In this document: positions 17,496 to 26,360 of the stretch, one piece after another | How the letters are laid out: every line of letters begins with the position of its first letter | Position numbering within the stretch: the first letter of the stretch is position 1 | Source: Methylomonas lenta | Lineage (GTDB): Bacteria; Pseudomonadota; Gammaproteobacteria; Methylococcales; Methylomonadaceae | Length of the DNA stretch: 64,000 bases | Assembly (NCBI RefSeq): GCF_001644015.1 | Contig: NZ_LUUI01000044.1 | Coordinates: 1 to 64,000, forward strand | Direction of reading: 5' to 3' | Program-made: the position numbers and the translations under genes | Notes under the pieces: generated by a model | What the model was told of the DNA's origin: nothing | Database searches by the model: none | What the model saw: only the letters and a program-made list of their open reading frames with translations

Positions 17496-19796
17496 TTACC
17501 AACTAAAGCTATCAGTAACCTCGCCACTACCTTCATAAGCATAACCTTGCTTAACAATATTGGTGACTGTAAAAGCGCAACTACCTTTAGAGTTTTTAGG
17601 TACTAGAGAACTGGTAATGTTTGCCAGCCCTGTATTGCCGCTTACACCGCTATTTAAAGCACTGAAAATAAATTGTTTTTTGTCTGCCGTAGCCGAGCCA
17701 CTCCAATATCCGTATACGATTGCACGGTTTACTGGCGCCTCAGCGTAATTTACCAATACACTGGCAACACATTGAGAACTTGTGCCCTTGACCTTACGGG
17801 TTACATTGATTCTGACAGACTTCATATTGGTTGTGACAGGTGCTTGAGTCGCCTGAATGGTCTGAGTCGCAATATCGGTCAAGCCGCTATTATCCGTTAC
17901 TATCAAGGTTGCGGTATAAGTACCGGGCGTTTGATACACATGACTGGTAGTAGCTTTACCTGACCCTGTAGACCCATCGCCAAAATTCCAGCTATAGCCG
18001 GGAATGGTGCCATCGCTATCACTAGATCTACTACCATCAAGGGTTATAGTCAATGGAGCCTCTCCGGATGCAGGTGCCGCCGACAAAGAGGCCGATGGTG
18101 AAACTAATAACGAACCTGCTGGAAAATTGCCTGTGATCTGATATTGCCCGATACTGCCATAATCGGAATAACCCGTGCTCAAATCACCTTTACCGACGCC
18201 TTCTACTTGTAGGAAATATTGACCGGGAGCTAACGACAAACTTACCGAAGCCGATAAACTGTCTACAGGATTTGCCTCGGCAATCACTTTCCCCTGTGCA
18301 TCGAGCACTTTCAGCAAAACATCCAGGTTTGGAGCCAGTGAATCTGGCGTTACCGTAAACTGCGCACTACCTCCTCCGGTAGAAAAATTAAACACATCCA
18401 CATCAGAACTACGCTCGACAATACCTGTTTGATTGACTGCATTAGCGCTGCCAGCTAAAGGTGAAGCACTGGCGATCGTATTGGAGAAATCATCAGGCCG
18501 TAACGCAGCCCCGGCGGCATGAATTACCGCAATATCATCTTGTAAATTATTGGCGCCGGGATATTCACCCTTACTCCATTGTGTGACGGGTTTATAATAA
18601 CCAACCCCCATAATGGGCGCCCAACCCGTTGCACCGCTACCGTGTCCAGTATAGTAACCGGTGGTCGCGTTACCATCGTGATTCAGATTCAGATTATGCC
18701 CAACTTCATGGGAAACAGCCTCGGCCACATATTTGGGATAGCCATTTCCCAATTTATCAAAGAAAACCCAGGCTGGTTGATATCTTTCCGGTGTAGTTGA
18801 TGAATAATAGGAAAATACATTGACATAAGCGACCCCACCGCAAGACTGGTTACATAACTGCGGCATAGACCGAGTGATCACTGCTCGGGTACCATACTGA
18901 ATGTCGCCACTACTGGTCCGTTGTAATGCGCTTAGCGCCGGTTCTTCGGTAGTAATATCCACATCAAAGGGCGCATAGTCTTCTGCAACCCTTTGCCAGA
19001 TTGCCTTGACATTATTCAGCTCGGTGCTGCTAAAAGCTGCCGGATTACCATCTGTATCATAGGGTTGAGCCGTCAATGTGCCACTATTCCAGGCAGAATT
19101 GGTCACTACATGCCCATTAAAATCCAAATAAATCAACCGATTGGAACCGGGTTTACTGTGTAAAGCAAAAGGCTCAGATGTCGCTGCAATCGTAGAAAAC
19201 GTACTACTGCTTTCAGCTGCTGCGGTAACCTCCTGAACTTGATCCGGGGGTGTTTCGGCATGTGAGTCAATGTATAGCAAGCGACCGGATTCATCTATCC
19301 AGGCCGTAGAATCAGTCTGTAATATTTCCTGTAAGCGTTCCGGTGACATTTTGTAAGATGCCGCCACTTCATCAAGTTTGTCACCCAAAGCGTCTATGGC
19401 GGCCTGGCCATTTTTTTTCTCGCTCAGCCTAATTTCTGGAAAAGGCGTTTCGTCGCCTTTTTGATCAAGCTCAGCAACTACAGTATCGTTACTTTGTCTT
19501 GCTAAGCCAACTGGCGTGATAGCATTATCAGCACCTGAACCCACATACCCTGAAACAAACGCTTGAACTCTGCCATCCGGGAGATTAACCAGCCCATAAT
19601 TGTATCCTGACAGTGCTTTAGCCGCTTCCTGTGCCGAAGAAAAATATTGTGGTTCAGATGAAATGCCGGCACTTGCAGGCGGTAATGTTTTGGTTAAATC
19701 GGCCTCTTGTAACGAAACGTCTTCACTCGTTGTTGCACAACCTTGCAATGCCATCAGCACTGCTGTTGCGATTATTGTTCTATTCTGAATTTTCAT
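17496..19796 (-). CDS. Secreted metzincin-like lipoprotein with PPC and PKD domains
   Basis: A lipobox (LQGC, Cys20) predicts a lipoprotein. Residues 215-430 hold a zinc-metallopeptidase domain with HEVGHNLNLNH (363-373: His363, Glu364, His367, His373) and a downstream PIMG Met-turn at about 395-398, as in metzincins. A pre-peptidase C-terminal-like domain follows at about 435-555, then a PKD domain at about 566-650 (WNFGDGS). The last 110 residues are unrecognised and have two cysteines. The ATG at 19796 is chosen for the AGGTG site 7 bases upstream. It is probably an outer-membrane or secreted protease; target unknown. Confidence 0.82.
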   Translation of the reverse strand: MKIQNRTIIATAVLMALQGCATTSEDVSLQEADLTKTLPPASAGISSEPQYFSSAQEAAKALSGYNYGLVNLPDGRVQAFVSGYVGSGADNAITPVGLARQSNDTVVAELDQKGDETPFPEIRLSEKKNGQAAIDALGDKLDEVAASYKMSPERLQEILQTDSTAWIDESGRLLYIDSHAETPPDQVQEVTAAAESSSTFSTIAATSEPFALHSKPGSNRLIYLDFNGHVVTNSAWNSGTLTAQPYDTDGNPAAFSSTELNNVKAIWQRVAEDYAPFDVDITTEEPALSALQRTSSGDIQYGTRAVITRSMPQLCNQSCGGVAYVNVFSYYSSTTPERYQPAWVFFDKLGNGYPKYVAEAVSHEVGHNLNLNHDGNATTGYYTGHGSGATGWAPIMGVGYYKPVTQWSKGEYPGANNLQDDIAVIHAAGAALRPDDFSNTIASASPLAGSANAVNQTGIVERSSDVDVFNFSTGGGSAQFTVTPDSLAPNLDVLLKVLDAQGKVIAEANPVDSLSASVSLSLAPGQYFLQVEGVGKGDLSTGYSDYGSIGQYQITGNFPAGSLLVSPSASLSAAPASGEAPLTITLDGSRSSDSDGTIPGYSWNFGDGSTGSGKATTSHVYQTPGTYTATLIVTDNSGLTDIATQTIQATQAPVTTNMKSVRINVTRKVKGTSSQCVASVLVNYAEAPVNRAIVYGYWSGSATADKKQFIFSALNSGVSGNTGLANITSSLVPKNSKGSCAFTVTNIVKQGYAYEGSGEVTDSFSW

Positions 19797-19905
19797 AACA
19801 TGCACCTGCATCATTTATCGAGATACGATCAAATAGTCTTCGAGCTAAAATATAGGCGCTGCCGAATAAATTTTATTTGACCTTCGTTACACTACTGGAA
19901 AACAA

Positions 19906-21813
19906 ATGCCTCTTTCAAAGCAACTCCACGTATTAATTTCCACGTTATTTTTATTGATTTTCACACTTAACTTAATTTTAAGCATCAAAAACATCAAAGA
20001 TTATCTGCAGGGAGAGGCAAAAATCCATGCGCAAAATACAGCTACTTCCCTGGGACTTTCGCTTTCTCCTTATATAAAACATCCAGATGACCCAACCATC
20101 AACAGCATGATCAGCGCTGTTTTCGACATGGGTTATTACCAGGAAATCAGGTTATCGACAGGAAACAATGTCGAGCTGGTCTCACTCAAAAATGAACCAC
20201 AGGCTGAAGGCGTTCCTGGTTGGTTTGTAGATTATATAAAACTAGAGCCAGCAACAGCGACCAGCGAAATCAGTTCCGGCTGGCAGATTGGTGGAATCAT
20301 TTATGTGACCGTGAATCCGGCCCATGCTTATATAAAGCTTTATAGCCAGGCTAAAGCTACCTTTTATTATTCTCTGTCGGCCTTTTTCGGGTCACTCCTA
20401 TTGCTCTCTCTAACGTTGCGAATAAGCTTAGCTTCATTGAGAAAGGTCGATCAAATGGCACTGGCGATAGCCGATGGTGATTTTGTGACGATCAACAAAT
20501 TACCGTGGACAGACGAGATTAGAAATGTCGCTAAATCCATGAATATCATGTCAAATAAGCTGCAAAACGCGTTTTCCGCCTTGAATCAACAACTAGAAAC
20601 GCTAGGCATTAAATTATTACAGGACGACCTCACCGGCTTACCCAAAAAATCTGCATTTGAAAATGATGTGAGTGCATTAAACAAAGATAGCACCGAAGCA
20701 TTTTTTGTACTGATAAAATTCGACGGTTTGCAGGAATTGGCCAAACTAAGAGACAGCCAAACTATAGATCGTTATCTGCAAACTTTTGCCCAAGTTTTAC
20801 AAGATTTAACTACTGAACAATCCCCCCCTCACAAACTAACGGCATACCGTTTTCATGCTGCCGAGTTTGGCTTGCTGGTGGTAAATTGCCATCTTGATGA
20901 TATTGATACACTGGCCGATAAACTGAGCAAAACGTATTCTGAACTCGGCAACCTATATCATTATCCGGATATTAGTCATATCGGCGCAACACCGATTTCG
21001 CAAACCGACTCACTGGAACAGATTTGGGACGCGGCCAACGAAGCTTACGAACAAGCCAAGCTGATTGGTGCCAACCGTTACTTTATTCGCAAACAAAATA
21101 TCTCGGCACGAGATATAGCAGAATGGGTTAGTTTGGTTGAAAACACTATCGACTGCGTCGGTTATTCGGTCATACTCAAAGACCCGATCAAAAACATACA
21201 AACTCAGAGTCTACTGATGGAAGAGGCTGCTATCGAAGTAGCCGTCCAACAAGGCAAACCCGTTCCAATAGCACCCTTTATCGCTATCGCCGAAAACACC
21301 GGCAGAATTATCGATATAGACAAATTTATCATCAGTACGGTCTTAAAACGTATTCAGCAAAATCCTCAATCGCATTTTCTAGCGGTTAATGTGTCACCCT
21401 ATTCAATAAACAATGCCCGCTTTCGCAGTTGGCTGACAGAACAAATCCAGCAAAACACGCACTGCGCGCAAAAATTAATTTTCAGCTTATCTGCTTATGC
21501 GATTAGTAAAGATTTTGCTATTTGTCATGAGTTTTTTACCTCTCTTCATCGCTTTGACTGCAAAGTCATGATCAAACGCTTTGAAAGCGGAAATTTATCT
21601 GCAGAACTGTTAAAAAAACTTAACCCGGACTATATTCGCTTGGCCCGGGAGTTGACTAACGGCATCAGCGACAGCCCGCCAAAGCAAGATTTCGTTACCA
21701 CCTTGCAAGCTTTGGCCAATCTAATCGACACCGTGTTGTTAGCCGAAAATGTGCATAGCGCCAAAGATAGGGATACTTTAAAAAACATGAGCGTCCTCTG
21801 GACCAGTCTATAA
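19906..21813 (+). CDS. lapD: LapD-like c-di-GMP receptor, degenerate GGDEF-EAL
   Basis: Layout: membrane span at about 8-28, periplasmic LapD/MoxY-type domain (29-150), second span (about 152-172), HAMP (to about 222), GGDEF-like (232-395) and EAL-like (400-635). The GGDEF signature is degenerate (HAAEF at 317-321), and the EAL motif is replaced by LMEEA (437-441). It is therefore probably a receptor, not an enzyme. LapD binds c-di-GMP and sequesters the LapG protease, keeping a surface adhesin intact. The next gene, 1 base away, is lapG, which strongly supports the call. No LapA-type adhesin gene is in the window. Confidence 0.9.
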   Translation: MPLSKQLHVLISTLFLLIFTLNLILSIKNIKDYLQGEAKIHAQNTATSLGLSLSPYIKHPDDPTINSMISAVFDMGYYQEIRLSTGNNVELVSLKNEPQAEGVPGWFVDYIKLEPATATSEISSGWQIGGIIYVTVNPAHAYIKLYSQAKATFYYSLSAFFGSLLLLSLTLRISLASLRKVDQMALAIADGDFVTINKLPWTDEIRNVAKSMNIMSNKLQNAFSALNQQLETLGIKLLQDDLTGLPKKSAFENDVSALNKDSTEAFFVLIKFDGLQELAKLRDSQTIDRYLQTFAQVLQDLTTEQSPPHKLTAYRFHAAEFGLLVVNCHLDDIDTLADKLSKTYSELGNLYHYPDISHIGATPISQTDSLEQIWDAANEAYEQAKLIGANRYFIRKQNISARDIAEWVSLVENTIDCVGYSVILKDPIKNIQTQSLLMEEAAIEVAVQQGKPVPIAPFIAIAENTGRIIDIDKFIISTVLKRIQQNPQSHFLAVNVSPYSINNARFRSWLTEQIQQNTHCAQKLIFSLSAYAISKDFAICHEFFTSLHRFDCKVMIKRFESGNLSAELLKKLNPDYIRLARELTNGISDSPPKQDFVTTLQALANLIDTVLLAENVHSAKDRDTLKNMSVLWTSL

Positions 21814-21814
21814 A

Positions 21815-22474
21815 GTGTCTATGGTCAATTGGCTAAAGCCTTTTCACATCGTGCTGATTGTTTTGATTATTGGCAATAATAACGTTAATGGCAGGGAGTT
21901 TGAACGCGCAATACTCGAACAAATCCAGCTTCGTTTTGGTCCTGAAGCCCGTCAACGCATCGAGACTTGGGAGAACTTAATTGGCAAGGGGGCTGACATG
22001 CCGGAGATGGAAAAACTCAAAAGTGTGAATGATTTTTTCAATCAGAACACTGCATTTATCGATGACAGCATTTTGTGGCAAAAAAGCGACTATTGGGCCA
22101 CGCCTATTGAGTTTTTACTAAAAGGTGCCGGTGATTGTGAAGATTATTCGATTGCCAAATACTATACGTTACTTGAAATGGGTATCGCTGAGAACAAAAT
22201 GCGTATTACCTATGTCAAATCGTTAACATTGAATCAAGCTCATATGGTTTTAACCTATTACGAATCGCCACAAGCCATTCCATTTGTACTAGACAATCTG
22301 CTTGCCTCAATAATGCCTGCAACTGAACGCACCGACTTATTGCCAGTTTATAGCTTCAATGGCAGTAGTTTATGGCTGGCAAAAAATAAGGCATCCGGAA
22401 ACCCGGCGGGCAATTCCGAAAATCTCAGTCTTTGGCAAGATCTCAAACAAAGGGCTTTAGAGTTACCCTTCTAA
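21815..22474 (+). CDS. lapG: LapG-like periplasmic cysteine protease (BTLCP family)
   Basis: LapG cleaves the N-terminus of LapA-type adhesins and releases biofilm cells when c-di-GMP is low. A hydrophobic export segment occupies residues about 8-22. The catalytic triad is visible as Cys108 in GAGDCEDY, His143 in NQAHMVL and Asp160 in VLDN. Start is GTG at 21815 or ATG at 21821. It follows lapD by one base, so the two are co-translated. Confidence 0.92.
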   Translation: MSMVNWLKPFHIVLIVLIIGNNNVNGREFERAILEQIQLRFGPEARQRIETWENLIGKGADMPEMEKLKSVNDFFNQNTAFIDDSILWQKSDYWATPIEFLLKGAGDCEDYSIAKYYTLLEMGIAENKMRITYVKSLTLNQAHMVLTYYESPQAIPFVLDNLLASIMPATERTDLLPVYSFNGSSLWLAKNKASGNPAGNSENLSLWQDLKQRALELPF

Positions 22475-22677
22475 CCTCACAAAAACAGAGTAATCGCGCT
22501 TAAAATTACTTGACAACAGAATCCAGACAGGGACTACATAAAGGAGGGGTATGATACGAGTAATTACACAATGCAACGAATTGCTGATGGGTTTGCTGTG
22601 CAGTATTGACGCTAGCACAGCAATTAATAAAACTTAGCTCTAAAATATCTGACCCCACTGGTCCGGTATTCATATTT

Positions 22678-23115
22678 TTAATGGCAATGACTTTTTGTCC
22701 ATTTCACAATATCTTGTGCGCTCATTGCACCCGCTTGGCGCGCAAGCTCCCTACCTTTTTGAAACAATATCAGGGTTGGGATACTACGTATGTTGTATCG
22801 AGCACTGATTGCAGCTTCCATTTCTGTGTTTAGTTTACCTAGCCTTACATGGGGCTCCAGCATCTGAGCCGCTTGGGTAAAAGCAGGCGCCATCATTTTG
22901 CATGGCCCGCACCAATCGGCCCAAAAGTCGACCAACAACGGAATATCATTACGAGTTAATTGTTTATCAAAATTACTGTTGGTTAGCTGCAAAGCTTGTT
23001 TGTTAAACAATGACTGGTGACATTGCCCGCATTTTGGTGCCTGGGTTAGACGCAAATTGGGCAGGCGATTGGTAGCCGAACAATGTGGACATACAATATG
23101 CAATGAGTCGCTCAT
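22678..23115 (-). CDS. trxC: Thioredoxin 2, zinc-ribbon type
   Basis: A reductant for cytoplasmic disulfides. The N-terminal zinc ribbon has two CxxC pairs (C9/C12 and C29/C32). A thioredoxin domain follows with the active site WCGPC at 68-72 and cis-proline in SIPTL. The length of 145 residues fits TrxC. It stands alone, and the sequence shows no OxyR site that I can defend. Confidence 0.93.
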   Translation of the reverse strand: MSDSLHIVCPHCSATNRLPNLRLTQAPKCGQCHQSLFNKQALQLTNSNFDKQLTRNDIPLLVDFWADWCGPCKMMAPAFTQAAQMLEPHVRLGKLNTEMEAAISARYNIRSIPTLILFQKGRELARQAGAMSAQDIVKWTKSHCH

Positions 23116-23217
23116 AAATTAACCTTGATTCAAATTTTCAGTTTCATTATCGCCACAATCACCCAACTGCAACCGATATCCGCTTCTCTTCAGTTCTTCC
23201 AAATCCCTCGAGAAAAG

Positions 23218-23300
23218 CACGAAGAAATCTAAACGCTTTAGTTATGCCTTCACACTCTGGTTACCAGTGAGAAAAGCATAATGGCTTAAAATTCTTCGTG
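23218..23300. repeat. Long nested imperfect palindrome
   Basis: CACGAAGAA (23218-23226) is the reverse complement of TTCTTCGTG (23292-23300). Inside, TTATGC pairs with GCATAA, and at the centre CAC-TC-TGG pairs with CCA-GTG around TTA. The whole can fold into one 83-base nested hairpin in the gap between trxC and the TIGR02647 gene. It could be a small repeat element, a structured RNA, or a terminator for the minus-strand gene at 23319. Confidence 0.5.
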
Positions 23301-23318
23301 ATTTAACAGTAGAGTAGC

Positions 23319-23567
23319 TTAATCAGATGATTTTTTAGCACCCAATATAGTCAACACTCTTTGTGCATGCTCGGCCGCTTCCAGACCTAAATCGGTAAGA
23401 TAACCACCATCCGTTCGCGTAGTCAGGTCTTTGTCAAATAAGCGCTGGGCGGCCTCGATCATTTTTGGCTCAGCATCATGATGCACTTTCACACCTTCCT
23501 GATGTGATACTAAGTTAAATAAAGATAATAAATGTATTTCTGCGACAATTTCGTCGTTTAAGCGCAT
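23319..23567 (-). CDS. TIGR02647 family small protein
   Basis: An 82-residue protein matching the TIGR02647 family of gammaproteobacteria. Conserved blocks are LLSLFNL, GVKVHHDA, AAQRLFDKDL and GGYLTDLG. It resembles a small winged-helix fold, and a DNA- or RNA-linked role is possible but unproven. AGGAGC lies just before the start. The DUF3530 gene begins upstream on the same strand, 30 bases away. Confidence 0.85.
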   Translation of the reverse strand: MRLNDEIVAEIHLLSLFNLVSHQEGVKVHHDAEPKMIEAAQRLFDKDLTTRTDGGYLTDLGLEAAEHAQRVLTILGAKKSSD

Positions 23568-23597
23568 TGAAATGCTCCTGGTTTTAGGGGTTAATAA

Positions 23598-24380
23598 TTA
23601 ATTTTGGTTTAGCATTAAATCCAGCCAACTATAGACGCGCTTAATCACCAGAGCGGAATCCTGTTGGTAGGCGTGATTTTGACCGTACATTTTAACTTGT
23701 CTATACACCGGATTATCCTTGCCCAGCATGCGCCGCTGACGAGCGGTATCTACCACATCAGGCAAATCGAATTCGGCATACAGATCCAGAAAAGGCAGTG
23801 CTATTTTAGGAATAAACGTAGCAATTTGCGCAGGCGGAACGCTACTTGAGGGCAAAGGCAAACTTATCGCTACCAGCGCCAATAAAGCATCAGGATCCAG
23901 ACTTAGAGTATAAGCCGCCATTTCTGCTCCAGTACCATAGCCTATTAAAGCAATGTTTTTGGCGCCATTATCACGCAAATAGATAACTGATGCCTGAATT
24001 CTACCCCGCGCCTCGTCAAACAAATCATAGTAATCGGCCGCTCCAGCGTCGATTTCACGCAAGGGTAATTGGATAGCCAGTGTCGACCAATTGTGCTGCG
24101 ACATAACGGTACGTAGACCATGAATCAAAGGCAATTGGTCAGGATATTCGCCACGATCATGCAATACAATGACGGCGTTTGTATTGTCTGTTCTTTCAGC
24201 TTGGGTAAACAAGCCCAAAAATGGCACTTGTTCCGAATTTAACCAGACAATCTGGCCGACTGGATTATTCTTTTCAAGGCTGGCAGCATACTCCAGCTCA
24301 CGCTGTTGATCACCGGCCCAAATCTCGCTAGGCAAGATTAAAAAAACAGCCCAAATCAAAAACCGTTCAATCACAAACAC
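23598..24380 (-). CDS. DUF3530 family alpha/beta-hydrolase-like protein
   Basis: A signal peptide covers residues 1-22 (WAGDQQ junction), so the product is exported. The body has an alpha/beta-hydrolase pattern: VIVLHDRGEYPD as the oxyanion loop and GYGTGAEMA at the nucleophile elbow. The elbow has Gly where the catalytic Ser normally sits (G-Y-G-T-G), as I recall for DUF3530, so catalysis by the usual triad is doubtful. It precedes the TIGR02647 gene by 30 bases. Role unknown. Confidence 0.75.
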   Translation of the reverse strand: MFVIERFLIWAVFLILPSEIWAGDQQRELEYAASLEKNNPVGQIVWLNSEQVPFLGLFTQAERTDNTNAVIVLHDRGEYPDQLPLIHGLRTVMSQHNWSTLAIQLPLREIDAGAADYYDLFDEARGRIQASVIYLRDNGAKNIALIGYGTGAEMAAYTLSLDPDALLALVAISLPLPSSSVPPAQIATFIPKIALPFLDLYAEFDLPDVVDTARQRRMLGKDNPVYRQVKMYGQNHAYQQDSALVIKRVYSWLDLMLNQN

Positions 24381-24482
24381 CAGCTACTGCGTAAAAATTC
24401 ACACGTTCATAACAATCAGCAGAGAAACCAGAAATATTCAAGTCAGTCATGGCTACTCAGGGTGATCAATACCTAAACAGGT

Positions 24483-24812
24483 TCAGTTATTTAAAAAAGC
24501 ATAAGCTGCAACTGCAGCACTAACCAAACCCAAAGCAACTGCCACTATCCAGATCCATTTTTTAGCTATTGTGGTTGGTTCTTGCACAAATTCCACACCG
24601 TCTATACGCGCGTCAACGGCCTTAAATTTTCCGCCAGCATCCTGGCCTACCTGATAAAACAACACATCGCCTCGCATAGGTCGCCGTGCCATGCCTTTTA
24701 ATGACGATATATGCACAAAAATATCTTTGTCTCCATCGTCTGGCTGGATAAACCCAAAACCTCTGTCGTCTTTCCAGGTTTTTAATACGCCTTTACGTTC
24801 AGTTTCTGCCAT
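24483..24812 (-). CDS. Cold-shock domain protein with C-terminal membrane span
   Basis: Residues 5-70 are a cold-shock OB-fold with intact RNA-binding motifs (RGFGFIQ and DIFVHIS). A short linker leads to a single hydrophobic span (about 86-107) at the C-terminus. Soluble CspA-type proteins stop after the OB-fold. Related longer proteins carry a DUF1294 membrane region, and this looks like a one-span version. It could place RNA binding at the inner membrane. Confidence 0.85.
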   Translation of the reverse strand: MAETERKGVLKTWKDDRGFGFIQPDDGDKDIFVHISSLKGMARRPMRGDVLFYQVGQDAGGKFKAVDARIDGVEFVQEPTTIAKKWIWIVAVALGLVSAAVAAYAFLNN

Positions 24813-24868
24813 CTTCTTTACCTCTGTCTTGCTGTAATGTTGTCATAAAAACTCTACTTATCGGTCTG

Positions 24869-25219
24869 TCACTTCTTGCATGTAACTTGCGGTCCTTGGT
24901 GAAAAACCCATTCTGTCACGGGCTTGCCCAGGATCAGATGTTGCTCGATGATGAGTTCGAGCTTTGCTTCATCGACGGCATAATACCAAACCCCATCGGG
25001 TTGTACGCATAATAAGGGGCCTGCCTTGCACACCCCAAAGCAATGGACCCTACTGCGTTTGATTTTGATTGTTCCATTGATTAGACCTAGCTGTTTTAGC
25101 CGGGTCTTCAAGCGATCATATAATGCCAAGCCCTCACCGTTTTGAGTGCAGTTTTTGCCCGTACACACCAGTACAATGCGATCATAGGCAGGCATACTAG
25201 GTTTTAAAATTTCATTCAC
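24869..25219 (-). CDS. Thioredoxin-like [2Fe-2S] ferredoxin
   Basis: The 116-residue product has the four-cysteine pattern of thioredoxin-like ferredoxins: Cys19 and Cys24 in VCTGKNC, and Cys60 and Cys64 in HCFGVC. It ends with a basic tail (QVTCKK). These proteins carry a [2Fe-2S] cluster and often serve in electron transfer; the partner is unknown. It is not tightly linked to its neighbours. Confidence 0.85.
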   Translation of the reverse strand: MNEILKPSMPAYDRIVLVCTGKNCTQNGEGLALYDRLKTRLKQLGLINGTIKIKRSRVHCFGVCKAGPLLCVQPDGVWYYAVDEAKLELIIEQHLILGKPVTEWVFHQGPQVTCKK

Positions 25220-25366
25220 AGCATGCTCTACTATGGCTTGATTACGCGCAGAGCGTGTATAAGAAAAACCTATGCGTTATTTCTGAATAGGAAATGCTTG
25301 GTCTGAGAATAGTTGTTGGCGATTGCGCAGAATCACGATCGGCAAAAACTATAGTTGAATGAATCA

Positions 25367-25394
25367 GGTGCCCCTGAACAAAAACAGAAGCACC
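25367..25394 (-). terminator. Weak hairpin downstream of the hypothetical gene
   Basis: GGTGC (25367-25371) and CTG pair with CAG and GCACC (25390-25394) with small bulges. It follows the stop of the minus-strand gene at 25402. No T-run is evident, so a terminator role is only suggested by position. Confidence 0.3.
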
Positions 25395-25401
25395 CATTCA
25401 G

Positions 25402-25764
25402 TTAGAATTTTTTGTCGATTAACACTTTATCATCAATCACCAATTTGGATATGCCACCCAATTGTGAATGTAAGGTGCATGAAGCGGTTTTAAAGTTATC
25501 ACCCTTTTCACCAATCCATTCCATAGTGACATAAGTCTCTTTGTCAGTATCGGTTTTAGACGGGAAAAACACCTGCGAACCGGTTTTATCTTGAATTAAT
25601 TTTGGGCACTTCTGGGTGGCCATTTCCTGCATGGCGACTAAAGTCCGAATTTGCGATGCTGCTTCTTTTTGCTCGTTGGTTTGATCTTTACTGGCGCCAA
25701 CCATTATAAAGCCAACTACAAAAACGCCTACGACTGCAGCCATCAATTTCTGTGTATTATCCAT
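25402..25764 (-). CDS. Hypothetical protein with N-terminal membrane anchor
   Basis: Residues 7-24 form a hydrophobic anchor or uncleaved signal. The rest (about 95 residues) is polar, with two cysteines (one in QKCPKL, one in ASCTLH) that may pair in the periplasm. I start at ATG 25764, 7 bases after GAGGAG, and not at the GTG two codons earlier. I do not recognise the family. A hairpin (25367-25394) lies just after the stop. Confidence 0.65.
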   Translation of the reverse strand: MDNTQKLMAAVVGVFVVGFIMVGASKDQTNEQKEAASQIRTLVAMQEMATQKCPKLIQDKTGSQVFFPSKTDTDKETYVTMEWIGEKGDNFKTASCTLHSQLGGISKLVIDDKVLIDKKF

Positions 25765-25887
25765 GGTCACTCTCCTCTAGTTATAGTTATATTCGGTAAA
25801 TCCGAATTTGTACTTATTGGATTCTATGCCATGCTGGCAATATCAGCAATTAATGATTCTGCAATCGCTCATGCTGTGGCAAAGAAA

Positions 25888-26307
25888 TTACTGTGGATCA
25901 ACCTGCGCGATCCAGTCACCCAGATTGTAATAATTAGTTACTCTGGCAACCTTGCCGTCGCGAATATCAAAAAAAGCGCCAGCTGGTAGGCGGTATTTTT
26001 GACCATTAGCTTCGGGTAAACCTTCGTCGGTATTCAGGTATTCACCCAACACCACAAACTCTGCAGCTGCGCGACTCCCCGCTTCATTAGCCATCACAAC
26101 CATATCAACCAATTGCTCACGATAATGATGATTCATTTTTTGCATGAATTGAGCAAATGCCGCCTTACCTTGCTCGCGGTCGCCTTGATTGATGTCATGC
26201 ACCACGTCATCAGTCAGCAAGCTCAGGAAAGTATCCATATCACCGTTATTGAAGGCTTGATAGTAATTTTCGATAAGTTTTTTAGCTTGTTGCATGGTCG
26301 TGCTCAT
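25888..26307 (-). CDS. SnoaL-like/ketosteroid-isomerase-related protein
   Basis: A 139-residue NTF2-fold protein with the opening pattern IENYYQAFNNGDMDTF and a closing segment DGKVARVTNYYNLGDW. Both match the ketosteroid-isomerase-related (TIGR02096-like) group. It is cytosolic and has no assigned reaction. It sits 53 bases downstream of cobO on the same strand and could be co-transcribed with it. Confidence 0.8.
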   Translation of the reverse strand: MSTTMQQAKKLIENYYQAFNNGDMDTFLSLLTDDVVHDINQGDREQGKAAFAQFMQKMNHHYREQLVDMVVMANEAGSRAAAEFVVLGEYLNTDEGLPEANGQKYRLPAGAFFDIRDGKVARVTNYYNLGDWIAQVDPQ

Positions 26308-26360
26308 TTGAAAAGGTTAAAAGGTTGGCAATTCTGCCAGAATCGACAGAAATTTTCAGC

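Noticed and set aside
17309..17557. 82-codon minus-strand frame at the end of the metzincin gene
   Set aside because: It overlaps the 3' end of the metzincin gene in another frame and has no recognisable domain.
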